Positions 12,838-24,453 of a stretch of DNA of 64,000 nt are shown piece by piece. The DNA is from Pectobacterium sp. CFBP8739 (GTDB lineage Bacteria > Pseudomonadota > Gammaproteobacteria > Enterobacterales > Enterobacteriaceae). Location: NCBI RefSeq assembly GCF_013449375.1, contig NZ_JACDRR010000020.1, positions 1 to 64,000 on the forward strand. The letters are read 5' to 3'. The notes beneath the pieces were generated by a model. It worked only from the letters and a program-made list of their open reading frames with translations. It was not told the origin of the DNA and did no database searches. Every line of letters starts with the position of its first letter. The stretch's first letter is position 1. Position numbers and translations under genes: made by a program.

Positions 12838-14649
12838 TTACTCGTCGTCTTCATCCCACACACTAGGCCGACGCTGCTCACGCTGCATTTCCCGCTGGAA
12901 AATATCTTCCAACTCACGGCGCGCCTCTTTCACACGGGAGATTTGTGCCACATCTCCCGTCAACTGCGGCATCAGCTCACGCAGCATACGCATATCCAGA
13001 CGGCGGAAGTGCTGCTGCGCACGCATCGCCTGATGGGGGTGCATGCCCACCGTCATCAGCGTTTTACGCCCTAACTCCAACGCACTGGAAAAGGTTTCGC
13101 GCGAGAAATGTTTTACGCCGGTCTGTAACAGCTCATGAGCTTCAACACGCCCACGGGCCCGCGCCAGAATCTCCAGATTTGGAAAATGTTGCTGACAGAG
13201 ATGCACAATCTCCATCGTATCTTCAGGCGCATTACAGGTGATCACGATTGAGCGCGCTTTATCCGCGCCCGCCGATCGCAGCAGTTCCAGCTCCGTGGCA
13301 TCGCCATAATAAACCTTATAACCATAGCTGCGCATCAGGCTCACGGCGCTGATATCACGCTCCAGAACGGTAATCCGCATTTTATTCGCCATTAATAAGC
13401 GACCAATCACCTGTCCGAAACGCCCGAAACCCACCACAATCACCTGCGGTTCGTCGTCCTCGACATACGGTTTCTCATCCGGCACATCCTGTACGTTGTA
13501 ACGACGAACCAGAATGCGGTCGATCAACTGCATCAACAGCGGCGTCGTCATCATTGATAGCGTCACCGTCACCAGCAATAGCGGCAATTGCTCGCCTTTC
13601 AATACGTTGAATGAAGCTGCTGCGGAAAACAGGACGAAAGCGAACTCACCGCCCTGACTCAACACCCCGGCAAACTGCAAGCGCTCGGAGCGGCGCATCC
13701 GGTTAATTCGCGCAAGGACATACAGTACAGCCGCTTTTACTGCCACCAGCACCAGCACCGCAACCATAATCTTCACGATGTGGGTGTAGAGGATCCCGAG
13801 ATTCAGCGCCATTCCTACAGAGATAAAGAACAGTCCAAGCAGCAAGCCTTTGAACGGCTCAATGGCAATTTCCAGTTCATGCCGATACTCGCTTTCCGCC
13901 AGCAGAATACCGGCGATAAAGGTGCCTAACGCCATGGAAAGCCCCAATGCTTCCATAAACAGTGCAGAGCCGAGCACCAGCAACAGCGCAGCGGCGGTGA
14001 ACACCTCGCGCACGCCGGATGCCGCAATAAAGCGGAACAGCGGACGCACCAGATAACGACCGCCAATTAGCATGCCGAGAAACGCAGCGACCTTTAGCCC
14101 AATCCGTTCCCAATCGCCGAAGTCACCCTGCACGCCAGCCAGAATCGGGATCAGCGCCAACGCAGGAATTACCGCGAGATCCTGAAACAGCAGAACAGAG
14201 AACCCCAACTGCCCGGACTCGCTACGGTTCATGCCCTTTTCGCGCATCAACTGTAGCGCCATGGCCGTTGACGACATCGCCAGCCCGACGCCGCCAATCA
14301 GCGCGGACTGCCACGAGAAATCCGTCAGATACAGGGCTCCACCTAAAATCAGCGTACTCAGCCCGACCTGAGCCGCCCCCACGCCAAAGATCGAACGACG
14401 CAGCGTCCAGAGCTTGGAGGGATTCAATTCCAGACCAATGATGAACATCAGGAAAACGACACCCAACTCCGAGAAATGCAGAATCGCTTCCACATCACGG
14501 ATGAAACCAAGTCCCCAAGGGCCAATGGCGATTCCGGCGATCAAATAGCCCAGTACGGCACCAATGCCTAATCGGGCTGCAATCGGTACAGCTACGACCG
14601 CCACAAACAAAAACAAGACTCCGGCAGTCAGTAGCGCAGAACTCTCCAT
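12838..14649 (-). CDS. kefB: Glutathione-regulated potassium-efflux system protein KefB
   Basis: Inner-membrane K+/H+ antiporter of the CPA2 family, 603 residues. The membrane domain (about 1-380, twelve or so hydrophobic helices, e.g. [17 protein letters not shown]) is followed by a Rossmann-like RCK_N domain beginning at [18 protein letters not shown] (about 400). It is closed by glutathione and opened by glutathione adducts, protecting the cell from electrophiles. The start at MESSALL fits the family; the upstream extension overlaps kefG and is rejected. It follows kefG with a one-base gap. Confidence 0.95.
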   Translation of the reverse strand: MESSALLTAGVLFLFVAVVAVPIAARLGIGAVLGYLIAGIAIGPWGLGFIRDVEAILHFSELGVVFLMFIIGLELNPSKLWTLRRSIFGVGAAQVGLSTLILGGALYLTDFSWQSALIGGVGLAMSSTAMALQLMREKGMNRSESGQLGFSVLLFQDLAVIPALALIPILAGVQGDFGDWERIGLKVAAFLGMLIGGRYLVRPLFRFIAASGVREVFTAAALLLVLGSALFMEALGLSMALGTFIAGILLAESEYRHELEIAIEPFKGLLLGLFFISVGMALNLGILYTHIVKIMVAVLVLVAVKAAVLYVLARINRMRRSERLQFAGVLSQGGEFAFVLFSAAASFNVLKGEQLPLLLVTVTLSMMTTPLLMQLIDRILVRRYNVQDVPDEKPYVEDDEPQVIVVGFGRFGQVIGRLLMANKMRITVLERDISAVSLMRSYGYKVYYGDATELELLRSAGADKARSIVITCNAPEDTMEIVHLCQQHFPNLEILARARGRVEAHELLQTGVKHFSRETFSSALELGRKTLMTVGMHPHQAMRAQQHFRRLDMRMLRELMPQLTGDVAQISRVKEARRELEDIFQREMQREQRRPSVWDEDDE

Positions 14650-14650
14650 A

Positions 14651-15205
14651 TTAGCGTTCCTCTTCAGGTAAAGGGGAGGATAGCCACTCACCGTAAGCTT
14701 TGGCTTTCCCCAACAACACATCAGGCTGTAACCGACGCGCCCAGTAAATAATCATGGGATGCATCCAGTGCATACGGCACATTGCTGCCGTCAGCTCAAA
14801 CGGACGGAGCAAATCCGCCATCGGGTAACGATTACTCCCGTCAGGATGATAGGCATCTTCCGGTTCACCGGTCGTAATCACCGAGCGCCAGTATTTCCCC
14901 GCCAGCGCATTACCGCCAATTCCGTTGGCAAAGCCGCGGGATAGCACCCTATCGAGCCACTCTTTCAGCAAAGCCGGACAGCTGTAAGTATAAAATGGAT
15001 GTTGGAAAACAATGACCTGATGCTCACGCAGCAGCTGTTGTTCATGATGGATATCGATAAAAAAATCAGGATAGTGTGCGTAAAGATCGTGCACGGTTAC
15101 ATTCGCCAACTGCTGCGCCGGGTGCAATAAGACTCGGTTTGCTACCGAATCCTGTGGTTCCGGATGGGCATACAGCAGCAAAATCTTCGGTGGCTGCGAC
15201 ATCAT
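14651..15205 (-). CDS. kefG: KefB ancillary subunit KefG
   Basis: Flavodoxin-like quinone-reductase-family protein of 184 residues that binds the KefB channel and is required for its full activity. Visible motifs are [16 protein letters not shown] near the N-terminus, [20 protein letters not shown] and the [17 protein letters not shown] loop. The double ATG at 15205 matches the family start. It is translationally adjacent to kefB. Confidence 0.95.
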   Translation of the reverse strand: MMSQPPKILLLYAHPEPQDSVANRVLLHPAQQLANVTVHDLYAHYPDFFIDIHHEQQLLREHQVIVFQHPFYTYSCPALLKEWLDRVLSRGFANGIGGNALAGKYWRSVITTGEPEDAYHPDGSNRYPMADLLRPFELTAAMCRMHWMHPMIIYWARRLQPDVLLGKAKAYGEWLSSPLPEEER

Positions 15206-15327
15206 TCCCCTCCAAAGCGTCGTCATGATAATTGTTTTCCGTTACCATGCTGCGCAACGACTAAAAACAGGACACCGCGTGTCCTGAGATGTCCATAATT
15301 TAACATACTCTGAACATACGGCGCTTT

Positions 15328-17235
15328 ATGATTGTTTTCTCTTCGCTGCAAATTCGACGTGGTGTACGCGTTCTGATCGACAACGCGACAGCAACGGTTA
15401 ATCCCGGCCAGAAAGTCGGTCTGGTTGGCAAGAACGGCTGTGGTAAATCTACCCTGCTGTCTTTACTGAAAGGTGAAATCAGCGCCGATGGCGGCAGCGC
15501 GACATTCCCGCAAAATTGGTCGCTTGCCTGGGTTAATCAGGAAACGCCGGCGCTGGACAAACCCGCGCTGGACTACGTGATTGACGGCGATCGCGAGTTC
15601 CGACAACTGGAAGCGGCGTTGCAGACCGCCAACGAAGAGAACGACGGCAACGCCATTGCCACACTGCACGGCAAGCTGGATGCGATTCAGGCCTGGACGA
15701 TTCAAGCCAGAGCTTCTAGCCTGCTCAATGGGCTAGGATTTTCTCAGTCACAGTTACAGCAGCCCGTCAGCGCCTTTTCCGGCGGCTGGCGGATGCGTCT
15801 GAATCTGGCGCAGGCGCTGATCTGTCGCTCCGATCTGCTGCTGCTCGATGAACCGACTAACCACCTCGATCTGGATGCGGTCATCTGGCTGGAAAAGTGG
15901 CTGAAAAACTACACGGGCACGCTGGTACTCATCTCACACGACCGCGATTTCCTCGATCCGGTCGTGACCAAAATTCTGCATATCGAACAGCAGTCGCTCT
16001 ATGAGTACACGGGTAACTACTCTTCGTTTGAACGTCAGCGCGCCACCCGTCTTGCACAACAGCAGTCACTCTATGAACATCAGCAGGAACGCGTTGCGCA
16101 TCTGCAACACTATATTGACCGCTTCCGCGCGAAAGCGACCAAAGCCAAGCAGGCACAAAGTCGGATAAAAATGCTGGAACGCATGGAGTTGATTGCGCCC
16201 GCGCATGTCGATAATCCCTTCCGCTTCAGCTTTCGCGCCCCGGAATCGCTGCCCAATCCATTAATGAAGATGGAAAAGGTCAGCGCTGGCTATGGCGACA
16301 AGCTGATTCTGGAATCGATTAAACTCAATTTAGTGCCGGGCTCCCGTATCGGGCTGCTCGGCCATAACGGCGCGGGTAAATCCACGCTGATCAAGCTGCT
16401 TGCTGGCACACTTGCCCCACTCAAAGGGGAAATCGGGCTGGCAAAAGGCGTGAAGCTCGGTTACTTCGCCCAGCATCAGTTAGAGTTTCTGCGTGCAGAT
16501 GAGTCACCCTTGCAACACCTAGTGCGCTTGGCAGAGCGGGAAACGGAACAGCAACTGCGCGACTACCTCGGCGGCTTCGGCTTTCAGGGCGATAAGGTCA
16601 CCGAGATCACCGAACGTTTCTCCGGCGGCGAAAAAGCCCGTCTGGTACTGGCGCTGATCGTCTGGCAGCGTCCAAATCTCCTGCTGCTCGACGAACCGAC
16701 CAACCACCTCGATCTGGATATGCGTCAGGCACTGACCGAGGCGTTAATCGATTTTGAAGGCGCGTTAGTTGTCGTTTCGCACGACAGGCACCTGATCCGT
16801 TCAACCACCGACGATCTCTATCTGGTACACGACCAGAAAGTCGAACCGTTCGACGGCGATTTGGAAGATTACCAACAGTGGCTGGTCGGCCTGCAACGTC
16901 AGGAAAATGCGGCGGCTGAAACGCCAAAGGAGAACGCCGCCAACAGCGCTCAGGGCAGAAAAGATCAGAAACGCCGTGAAGCTGAGTTGAGAACGCAAAC
17001 CCAGCCACTGCGCAAACAGATCGCTAAGTTTGAACAGCAGATGGAAAAGCTGGGAGAAACACTGGCGGCACTTGAAGCTCGATTAGCGGACAGCGCAATC
17101 TACGACATCAGCCGCAAGGCCGAACTCACCGACTGCCTGCAACAACAAACCAAAGTCAAAATCGAGCTGGAAGAAGCGGAAATGTCTTGGCTGGATGCGC
17201 AGGAACAGCTAGAGCAGATGATGCAGAGCGAGTAA
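15328..17235 (+). CDS. yheS: ABC-F family ATPase YheS
   Basis: Cytoplasmic ribosome-associated ABC-F protein, 635 residues, without membrane domains. Two ABC cassettes are present: Walker A GLVGKNGCGKSTLL (about 32-45) with FSGGWRMRL and LLLDEPTNHLDLD, and Walker A GLLGHNGAGKSTLI (about 347) with FSGGEKARL and a second LLLDEPTNHLDLD. A linker between them and a charged coiled C-terminal tail (about 535-635) complete the family architecture. It starts an otherwise conserved yheS-yheT-yheU stretch, here interrupted by a LysE-type gene on the other strand. Confidence 0.95.
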   Translation: MIVFSSLQIRRGVRVLIDNATATVNPGQKVGLVGKNGCGKSTLLSLLKGEISADGGSATFPQNWSLAWVNQETPALDKPALDYVIDGDREFRQLEAALQTANEENDGNAIATLHGKLDAIQAWTIQARASSLLNGLGFSQSQLQQPVSAFSGGWRMRLNLAQALICRSDLLLLDEPTNHLDLDAVIWLEKWLKNYTGTLVLISHDRDFLDPVVTKILHIEQQSLYEYTGNYSSFERQRATRLAQQQSLYEHQQERVAHLQHYIDRFRAKATKAKQAQSRIKMLERMELIAPAHVDNPFRFSFRAPESLPNPLMKMEKVSAGYGDKLILESIKLNLVPGSRIGLLGHNGAGKSTLIKLLAGTLAPLKGEIGLAKGVKLGYFAQHQLEFLRADESPLQHLVRLAERETEQQLRDYLGGFGFQGDKVTEITERFSGGEKARLVLALIVWQRPNLLLLDEPTNHLDLDMRQALTEALIDFEGALVVVSHDRHLIRSTTDDLYLVHDQKVEPFDGDLEDYQQWLVGLQRQENAAAETPKENAANSAQGRKDQKRREAELRTQTQPLRKQIAKFEQQMEKLGETLAALEARLADSAIYDISRKAELTDCLQQQTKVKIELEEAEMSWLDAQEQLEQMMQSE

Positions 17236-17259
17236 ATTTGGTCTATCTCGCCGGAAAGG

Positions 17260-17287
17260 CGTCGCGAGCAAAACACCGCTCGCGACG
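17260..17287. terminator. Hairpin between convergent yheS and the LysE-type gene
   Basis: CGTCGCGAGC (17260-17269) pairs perfectly with GCTCGCGACG (17278-17287) around an eight-base loop. It lies between two convergent stops, as expected for a shared terminator, but lacks a clear T-run on either side. Confidence 0.5.
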
Positions 17288-17301
17288 TTATCACACCAGT
17301 A

Positions 17302-17904
17302 TTAATGCCAAATTAACAACACGCAGGCGGCGGTCAGCAGCCCCATCGACACATTAAAGATAATCCACGCTTTCTTACTGCGCAGCAGTCGCCCAATCAT
17401 CGTGCCAAATCCGAGCCAGATAACACCGGACACCAAATTCACCAGCACAATCCCGATGCTTATCGCGATCACAGATTGGTTATAACCTTCACCCGCCAGA
17501 CTAAAACTGGCCACCGCGCCCAGCGCCATGAGCCACGCTTTCGGGTTCAGGAATTGCAGCAACCACCCTTGGTAAAGCCGGATCGGCTTGGGCGGCGCAA
17601 CGGAGGTTTCCAACCGCTCGTAAGTCGCCGTGGCGATTTTCCACGCCAGCCAGAGCAAATAGGCACTACCGAGGACTTTCAGGATAACGTGCAGCGAAGG
17701 GTAAATCAGAATCAGCCCACCGACACCGAATGCCACCAGCAGCAAAATGCTCTGCATGCCCAGCATGATGCCGATCATCAGCCACAGTGAACGCATAAAA
17801 CCAAAATTCGCGCCCGAGGTGGTCAACAGCATATTATTCGGCCCCGGCGTGATGGCCGCCACCCACAAAAAACCTAACATCGACAGAAATAAACTCAGTT
17901 CCAT
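17302..17904 (-). CDS. LysE/RhtB family amino acid exporter
   Basis: Integral membrane protein of 200 residues with about six hydrophobic segments. The N-terminal WVAAITPGPNNMLLTTSGANFG is the LysE/RhtB signature, and LLQFLNPKAWL is also typical. The substrate cannot be told from sequence; family members export amino acids, homoserine lactones or related metabolites. The ATG at 17904 is chosen (AGGAGC 12 bases upstream); an upstream TTG frame extends into a region with no family similarity. It is not part of the yheS-yheT neighbourhood in E. coli, so it is a lineage-specific insertion. Confidence 0.85.
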   Translation of the reverse strand: MELSLFLSMLGFLWVAAITPGPNNMLLTTSGANFGFMRSLWLMIGIMLGMQSILLLVAFGVGGLILIYPSLHVILKVLGSAYLLWLAWKIATATYERLETSVAPPKPIRLYQGWLLQFLNPKAWLMALGAVASFSLAGEGYNQSVIAISIGIVLVNLVSGVIWLGFGTMIGRLLRSKKAWIIFNVSMGLLTAACVLLIWH

Positions 17905-18010
17905 TGTTTGTGGGCGCTCCTGACCCAAATATCGTACCAACTGGCAGCATTGAAGCTAACAGTGTGATATTGATCGTACAAGAGCCAACAACAAGATTCC
18001 CATATCTTTT

Positions 18011-19015
18011 ATGTATGACCATTTTCGTCCGCTGAGCGGCGCACATAACCCGCATCTGCAAACGCTACTGCCGCGTCTGATTCGCCGTCACGCGCAGTTC
18101 TCGCCCGTCTGGCAATCGCTTGAGTTACCGGATGGCGATTTCGTCGATCTGGCGTGGAGCGAAGCGCCCGAACAGGCACGGCACAAACCGCGCGTGGTAC
18201 TGTTTCACGGGCTGGAAGGGAGCTTTCATAGCCCCTACGCCCACGGCCTGCTGCATGCCTGTCAACAGCGCGGCTGGTTGGCCGTCATCATGCATTTTCG
18301 TGGATGCAGCGGGAAACCCAACCGGATGAAGCGTATTTATCACTCCGGCGAAACCAGCGATGCCAGCTATTTTCTGCACTGGATGCAGGAGACGTTGGGC
18401 GAGGCCCCTACCGCCGCCATCGGCGTGTCCCTCGGTGGCAATATGCTGGCCTACCTGCTCGCGCAGCAAGGCGAATCCTGCTATCTCTCTGCTGCCGTCA
18501 TTGTTTCCGCGCCATTGATGCTCGAACCCTGTAGCCGTCGTATGGAACAAGGCTTCTCCCGTGTCTATCAGCACTACCTGCTGCGACTGCTGAAGCAAAA
18601 CGCCGGCCGCAAGCTGGCAGCCTACCCGGACACGCTGCCGATTCAGTTGCCGCAACTGAAACGCATCCGCCAGTTACGCGAGTTTGATGACGTCATTACT
18701 TCACGTATCCACGGCTTCCGCGACGCCGCCGACTACTATCGACGCTGTAGCGCTCTACCACTATTGCCTCAGATACGTAAACCGCTGCTCATCATCCATG
18801 CGAAGGACGATCCTTTCATGACGTCAGAGGTGATCCCCGATCTGTCGCAGTTACCGTCTAATATTGAATATCAGCTAACAGAACACGGCGGGCATGTCGG
18901 CTTCGTCGGTGGAACGCTGATGAAACCGGAAATGTGGCTGGAACAACGTATTCCCAACTGGCTTAGCCCATTTTTGGACCACGCCACCGATTCCCCTTTG
19001 ACGCAGGAACCCTAG
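18011..19015 (+). CDS. yheT: Alpha/beta hydrolase YheT
   Basis: Predicted hydrolase of 334 residues in the AB-hydrolase YheT/EMB8 family. Visible elements are the oxyanion-loop region [19 protein letters not shown] (about 62-80), the nucleophile elbow GVSLGGN with a serine near residue 139, an aspartate in HAKDDPF (about 262) and a histidine in EHGGHVGF (about 295). The natural substrate is unknown. It precedes yheU by one base. Confidence 0.92.
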   Translation: MYDHFRPLSGAHNPHLQTLLPRLIRRHAQFSPVWQSLELPDGDFVDLAWSEAPEQARHKPRVVLFHGLEGSFHSPYAHGLLHACQQRGWLAVIMHFRGCSGKPNRMKRIYHSGETSDASYFLHWMQETLGEAPTAAIGVSLGGNMLAYLLAQQGESCYLSAAVIVSAPLMLEPCSRRMEQGFSRVYQHYLLRLLKQNAGRKLAAYPDTLPIQLPQLKRIRQLREFDDVITSRIHGFRDAADYYRRCSALPLLPQIRKPLLIIHAKDDPFMTSEVIPDLSQLPSNIEYQLTEHGGHVGFVGGTLMKPEMWLEQRIPNWLSPFLDHATDSPLTQEP

Positions 19016-19016
19016 C

Positions 19017-19253
19017 GTGATTATTCCCTGGCAACAACTCGATCCAGAAACGCTGGATAACATCATCGAATCTTTCGTCCTGCGGGAAGGTACTGATTAC
19101 GGCGAACAGGAGCGGTCGCTGGCGCAGAAAGTGGAAGATATCCGCAGACAGCTCAAGTCCGGCGAGGTGGTGCTGGTATGGTCTGAGTTACATGAGACCC
19201 TCAATATTATGCCGCGTGACCAGTTCAATGAAGGAGGACATCCCCCCTATTGA
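19017..19253 (+). CDS. yheU: UPF0270 family protein YheU
   Basis: Small acidic protein of 78 residues ([20 protein letters not shown]... [19 protein letters not shown]), the UPF0270 family. Function unknown. It begins with GTG one base after the yheT stop and is preceded by AGGA within yheT, so the two are co-transcribed. Slightly longer than the 72-residue E. coli protein at the C-terminus. Confidence 0.9.
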   Translation: MIIPWQQLDPETLDNIIESFVLREGTDYGEQERSLAQKVEDIRRQLKSGEVVLVWSELHETLNIMPRDQFNEGGHPPY

Positions 19254-19378
19254 GCATGCCGAAAGGCGTGAAAGAATGCGCCAAACATGCTAACAATGAT
19301 AAAAACTTACGTCACTTTTGAGGATGCGCGCGGGCTCTCAGCCAATGCGTGTATCGCGATCACGGAGTTACGCGCCTT

Positions 19379-20248
19379 ATGTCACATCAGCATCCGATTA
19401 TTGCAGTTACCGGCTCCAGCGGGGCGGGAACGACAACAACCAGTTTGGCCTTCCGTAAGATTTTCCAGCAGTTTGACCTACGTGCCGCCCAGTTGGAAGG
19501 CGATAGCTTTCACCGCTATACCCGCCCGGAAATGGACATGGCGATTCGCAAAGCGCGTGATTTAGGGCGCCACATCAGCTACTTCGGCCCAGAAGCGAAT
19601 GACTTCAGCCTGCTGGAACAGTCGTTTATCGAATATGGCCTACACGGCCGCGGCCAGACGCGTAAATACCTTCATACCTACGACGAAGCCATTCCCTACA
19701 ATCAGGTTCCCGGAACTTTCACGCCGTGGGAGCCGATGCCGGAACCTACCGATATCTTGTTTTATGAAGGGCTACACGGCGGCGTCGTCACCGACCAAAA
19801 CGACGTGGCACAGCATGTCGATTTGCTCGTCGGCGTGGTGCCGATTGTCAACTTGGAATGGATCCAAAAGCTGATGCGTGATGTTAATGAGCGCGGTCAC
19901 TCACGTGAAGCGGTGATGGATTCCGTCGTCCGCTCAATGGAAGACTACATCACCTATATCACGCCACAGTTCTCTCGCACACACATCAACTTCCAGCGAG
20001 TGCCTACCGTGGACACCTCCAACCCGTTCGCCGCCAAATCGATTCCGTCACTGGACGAAAGCTTCGTCGTGATTCATTTTCAGGGATTGGACAATATTGA
20101 TTATCCCTATCTGCTCGCCATGTTGCAGGGTTCCTTTATCTCCCACATCAACACGCTGGTCGTTCCCGGCGGGAAGATGGGGCTGGCGATGGAATTGATC
20201 ATGGCGCCGCTGGTGCTGCGGTTAATGGAAGGGAAAGCCATCGAATAA
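19379..20248 (+). CDS. prkB: Probable phosphoribulokinase PrkB
   Basis: P-loop kinase of 289 residues resembling phosphoribulokinase. The Walker A is ITVTGSSGAGTTTTS-like (here IIAVTGSSGAGTTTTSLAF, residues about 7-25), followed by EGDSFHRYTRPEMD and the metal-binding FYEGLHGG segment. The organism has no visible Calvin-cycle context, and the role of PrkB in heterotrophic enterobacteria is not established. The start MSHQHP is chosen from family length; the frame is open ten codons upstream. Confidence 0.93.
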   Translation: MSHQHPIIAVTGSSGAGTTTTSLAFRKIFQQFDLRAAQLEGDSFHRYTRPEMDMAIRKARDLGRHISYFGPEANDFSLLEQSFIEYGLHGRGQTRKYLHTYDEAIPYNQVPGTFTPWEPMPEPTDILFYEGLHGGVVTDQNDVAQHVDLLVGVVPIVNLEWIQKLMRDVNERGHSREAVMDSVVRSMEDYITYITPQFSRTHINFQRVPTVDTSNPFAAKSIPSLDESFVVIHFQGLDNIDYPYLLAMLQGSFISHINTLVVPGGKMGLAMELIMAPLVLRLMEGKAIE

Positions 20249-20280
20249 GCATCGAGATACAATATACGGGGCGGCCACAG

Positions 20281-20321
20281 GGGTGAGGCCACCCTGCGGG
20301 AACCTCCCCCTGTGTTTCCCG
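20281..20321. terminator. Two small hairpins between convergent prkB and yhfA
   Basis: GGGTG/CACCC (20281-20294) and CGGGAA/TTCCCG (20297-20302 with 20316-20321) form adjacent stems in the gap between the two convergent genes. No long T-run follows, so terminator function is only likely from position. Confidence 0.35.
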
Positions 20322-20366
20322 TAATAACAGGCTTAAGTGACCAGAATTCGTGCCCAGAGAAAGGGA

Positions 20367-20774
20367 TTATTCCAGCACTCTAATTTCGTGACTGTGCGTT
20401 ACCTCAACGGCTTTGCCAAGCATCAGTGCCACAGAGCAGTATTTCTCCGCCGACAGTGCGACGGCTCGTTCGACGACTTTGTCGGTCAACCCTTTTCCCG
20501 TCACGATAAAATGCAGATTGATGTGGGTAAATAAACGCGGCGCGTCAGAGCGACGCTCTGACGTTAATTTCACTTCACAATCCGCTACATCGTTGCGGCC
20601 TTTTTGCAGAATCGATACCACATCAATCGCGCTGCATCCCCCTACAGACATCAACACCATTTCCATCGGACTGGGTGCTTTATCACCGGAATTGCCGTCC
20701 ATCAATATCTGATGCCCTGATGCAGATTCGCCCAAAAACGTTAAGCCTTCAACCCATTTTACCCGTGCCTGCAT
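20367..20774 (-). CDS. yhfA: OsmC/Ohr family protein YhfA
   Basis: OsmC-fold protein of 135 residues with the two family cysteines in SVGGCSAIDV (about 47) and EKYCSVALML (about 111). OsmC/Ohr members are thiol peroxidases; YhfA itself is uncharacterised. The ATG has a GGAGAGG ribosome-binding site. It lies upstream of and divergent from crp, as in E. coli. Confidence 0.92.
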   Translation of the reverse strand: MQARVKWVEGLTFLGESASGHQILMDGNSGDKAPSPMEMVLMSVGGCSAIDVVSILQKGRNDVADCEVKLTSERRSDAPRLFTHINLHFIVTGKGLTDKVVERAVALSAEKYCSVALMLGKAVEVTHSHEIRVLE

Positions 20775-21149
20775 GATGCCTCTCCACTAAAAATTTTTTG
20801 AAAATTTATACCGTTACTGTACAAAAACCAGCATTAATCAGCGCTTTGTCATGCTGAAGCGAGACAACACAAGACACGTCCTTCAAGCTGTGTTAAAACG
20901 AAAACAGAATAGACCTTTTCTGGACAACCCCAGAAACGAAGAAGATGATGGCCTGGCCAGACATATCCCAGCCACGTTTACGGTGCGGCAAGGCAGCAAC
21001 CGGAAAATAAAGGGTACAGTGGTTTCAGTATATTCCCTGACGTCATTCTGCCTAGACTGAATTTTATTTTTTTAGCAGTAAAACACGCCGTACAGGGAAC
21101 TCTGACCCCTGTAATTTGCGCAGTGAATTACAACAGAGGATGATAGCGA
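20775..21149. other. Divergent control region between yhfA and crp
   Basis: About 375 bases without a gene. In E. coli this interval holds the autoregulated crp promoters and a divergent transcript. Here I see an untranslated crp leader with a seven-base inverted repeat (TGTAATT at 21110-21116 and AATTACA at 21126-21132) just before the AGAGGA ribosome-binding site. No clear full CRP site was recognised. Confidence 0.5.
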
Positions 21150-21782
21150 ATGGTTCTCGGCAAACCGCAAACAGATCCAACTCTCGAATGGTTCCTTTCC
21201 CATTGTCATATTCACAAGTATCCATCGAAGAGCACGCTGATTCACCAAGGTGAAAAAGCAGAAACGCTTTACTACATCGTGAAAGGCTCTGTCGCAGTGC
21301 TAATCAAAGATGAAGAAGGCAAGGAAATGATTCTTTCCTACCTCAATCAGGGCGATTTCATCGGCGAGCTCGGCCTGTTTGAAGAAGGTCAGGAGCGCAG
21401 CGCCTGGGTGCGGGCAAAAACCGCCTGTGAAGTGGCTGAAATTTCCTATAAAAAATTCCGCCAGCTCATTCAGGTTAACCCAGATATCCTCATGCGTCTG
21501 TCTGCGCAAATGGCGAGCAGACTTCAGGTTACCTCTGAGAAAGTCGGCAACCTCGCCTTCCTTGATGTGACCGGCCGTATTGCCCAAACCCTACTCAACC
21601 TGGCCAAACAACCTGATGCCATGACGCATCCAGATGGCATGCAAATAAAAATTACCCGTCAGGAAATTGGGCAAATCGTTGGCTGCTCGCGTGAAACCGT
21701 GGGCCGCATTCTGAAAATGTTAGAAGACCAGAACCTGATCTCTGCACACGGTAAAACGATTGTCGTTTACGGCACTCGCTAA
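21150..21782 (+). CDS. crp: cAMP receptor protein (CRP)
   Basis: Global cAMP-dependent regulator, 210 residues, the exact family length. The cAMP pocket reads [18 protein letters not shown] (about 72-89) and the C-terminal helix-turn-helix reads [21 protein letters not shown] (about 168-188), with the DNA-contacting RETVGR. It is likely relevant locally, because pectate lyase genes in soft-rot bacteria are CRP-activated. In E. coli yhfK follows crp; here argD follows directly. Confidence 0.98.
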   Translation: MVLGKPQTDPTLEWFLSHCHIHKYPSKSTLIHQGEKAETLYYIVKGSVAVLIKDEEGKEMILSYLNQGDFIGELGLFEEGQERSAWVRAKTACEVAEISYKKFRQLIQVNPDILMRLSAQMASRLQVTSEKVGNLAFLDVTGRIAQTLLNLAKQPDAMTHPDGMQIKITRQEIGQIVGCSRETVGRILKMLEDQNLISAHGKTIVVYGTR

Positions 21783-21807
21783 ACCCCCTGTCGCTGTACC
21801 CTACCAA

Positions 21808-21843
21808 TAAAAAAGCGTGAAGCCTCGGCCTCACGCTTTTTTA
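21808..21843. terminator. Bidirectional terminator between crp and argD
   Basis: AAAAGCGTGA (21811-21820) pairs with TCACGCTTTT (21831-21840), with a further GC pair inside and A/T runs on both sides. It serves crp on the plus strand and can serve argD on the minus strand. Confidence 0.92.
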
Positions 21844-21929
21844 TTACGAGCTTCCTGCTCGCCACCCTACGGGCCGTCGCAACGCAACGTTGAAAAACGT
21901 TCCCTACGTTTTTTTATGGCGTAATGTAA

Positions 21930-23227
<1,298 letters not shown>

Positions 23228-23275
23228 TTCAGGCAATATTAAATCGGCTAATGAGGAGAATAACTTTTTATCTCA

Positions 23276-23851
23276 CTAAATTTTAAGGAAATTATCCAAA
23301 AGCTGATGCCCTTGCTGGCTAAGAATGCTCTCTGGGTGAAACTGCACGCCTTCAAGCGGCAGTGAGCGATGACGGATCCCCATAATCTCATCTCGCTTGC
23401 CTTCATGTTCGCTCCAGGCTGTAACCTCAAAGCAATCGGGTAGCGAAGCTGCATCAATGATAAGTGAATGATAGCGAGTCACCGTCAAGGGCTGAGCGAG
23501 CCCCGCAAAAACACCTGTATTGCTGTGCGCAATCGCAGAGGTTTTTCCATGCATAACCTGCCGTGCCCGCACCACACGCGCGCCGAACGCCTGCCCCATC
23601 GCCTGATGGCCAAGACACACGCCCAGAATAGGCAATTTATCGGCAAAGTAATGAATTGCAGTCAGTGAAATGCCCGCCTCATCCGGCGTGCAAGGACCCG
23701 GTGAAATCACCAATCGCTCAGGCGCAAGCTGTTCAATCTCACGCAGCGTCAGTTCATCATTACGCTTCACCACGACCTGTGCGCCAAGCTCACAAAAGTA
23801 TTGGTAAAGGTTGTAGGTAAAGGAGTCGTAGTTATCGATAATTAGCAGCAT
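23276..23851 (-). CDS. pabA: Aminodeoxychorismate synthase component 2
   Basis: Glutamine amidotransferase subunit of 191 residues that supplies ammonia to PabB for p-aminobenzoate (folate) synthesis. The class I triad is visible: Cys in [11 protein letters not shown] (about 79), and His and Glu in VQFHPESI (about 170). The start [15 protein letters not shown]-like [15 protein letters not shown] is family-typical. The ribosome-binding site is weak. PabA is distinguished from TrpG by its place beside argD. Confidence 0.93.
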   Translation of the reverse strand: MLLIIDNYDSFTYNLYQYFCELGAQVVVKRNDELTLREIEQLAPERLVISPGPCTPDEAGISLTAIHYFADKLPILGVCLGHQAMGQAFGARVVRARQVMHGKTSAIAHSNTGVFAGLAQPLTVTRYHSLIIDAASLPDCFEVTAWSEHEGKRDEIMGIRHRSLPLEGVQFHPESILSQQGHQLLDNFLKI

Positions 23852-24411
23852 ATTTTACTTAAGTTATTTATAAATAATGAAAATTTATAATTTAAACACC
23901 CTTTTGATGCCCGCTGTAATACCCGCAATTCTCTTCAATACCTTCTTATTGGGCTAAAACGGAAAAACCATTGTACCCATCTCCGGCATGAAAGGGGTGT
24001 GTCAGATGCATGACACAGTGGTTGAGGCGCATGTCTCAGGGGATAATGGGGTCTTCGGCTGCGGTATGGAAGCCGCTCTCTGAGTGGGTACAGTAAGCCC
24101 ACAGCAATGTTGGGATTGAAGTAAAGTAGTCAAAACAACCTTCATCATCACGCTCGCAATGACGTTCAAACTACCCGGTGATATCTGCTTTCAAAGACTG
24201 GCAGATTTACCACACGCAACTGAGCATGTTTTTCCTTGCAGGCTACGGAAGTGTTTGTGGTCGCCCGAAGGAATTTCTCACAGGTCACTCGTATCATCCC
24301 GATACTGGAAATATTGGTGGCTGTCATCGACAGCAGGGTTTTACGGTCAAAAATACTACACATTTTTTGCAGATTCCAAGCGCTTTGACTCTGCATAAAA
24401 AGCGAGCAATC
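23852..24411. other. Intergenic region downstream of the fic-locus position
   Basis: About 560 bases with no convincing gene. Short open frames occur on both strands between 24159 and 24417, but they overlap each other, lack ribosome-binding sites and match nothing I recognise. E. coli has fic-yhfG next to pabA; no remnant of either could be read here. Confidence 0.5.
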
Positions 24412-24426
24412 TAGCACTAAGTGCTA
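24412..24426 (+). promoter_or_regulatory. Palindromic operator of the toxin-antitoxin operon
   Basis: TAGCACTAAGTGCTA is a perfect 15-base palindrome ending at a TATAGT -10-like element (24425-24430), 28 bases before the toxin start. Overlap of a palindrome with the -10 is the usual layout for autorepression by an XRE-type antitoxin. Confidence 0.65.
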
Positions 24427-24453
24427 TAGTTAAGGTGACAGGATGTCGGCCTG

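Noticed and set aside
18125-18655. 176-codon frame antisense to yheT
   Set aside because: It is fully contained within yheT, which has intact hydrolase motifs, and has no independent start signal.
20851-21060. 69-codon frame upstream of crp
   Set aside because: It lies in the conserved crp control region, with no ribosome-binding site and no family resemblance.
24159-24417. Overlapping short frames on both strands between pabA and the toxin gene
   Set aside because: Three frames overlap in the same 250 bases, none has a ribosome-binding site, and none resembles Fic, YhfG or another family. A vague resemblance to SymE in one frame was too weak to keep.
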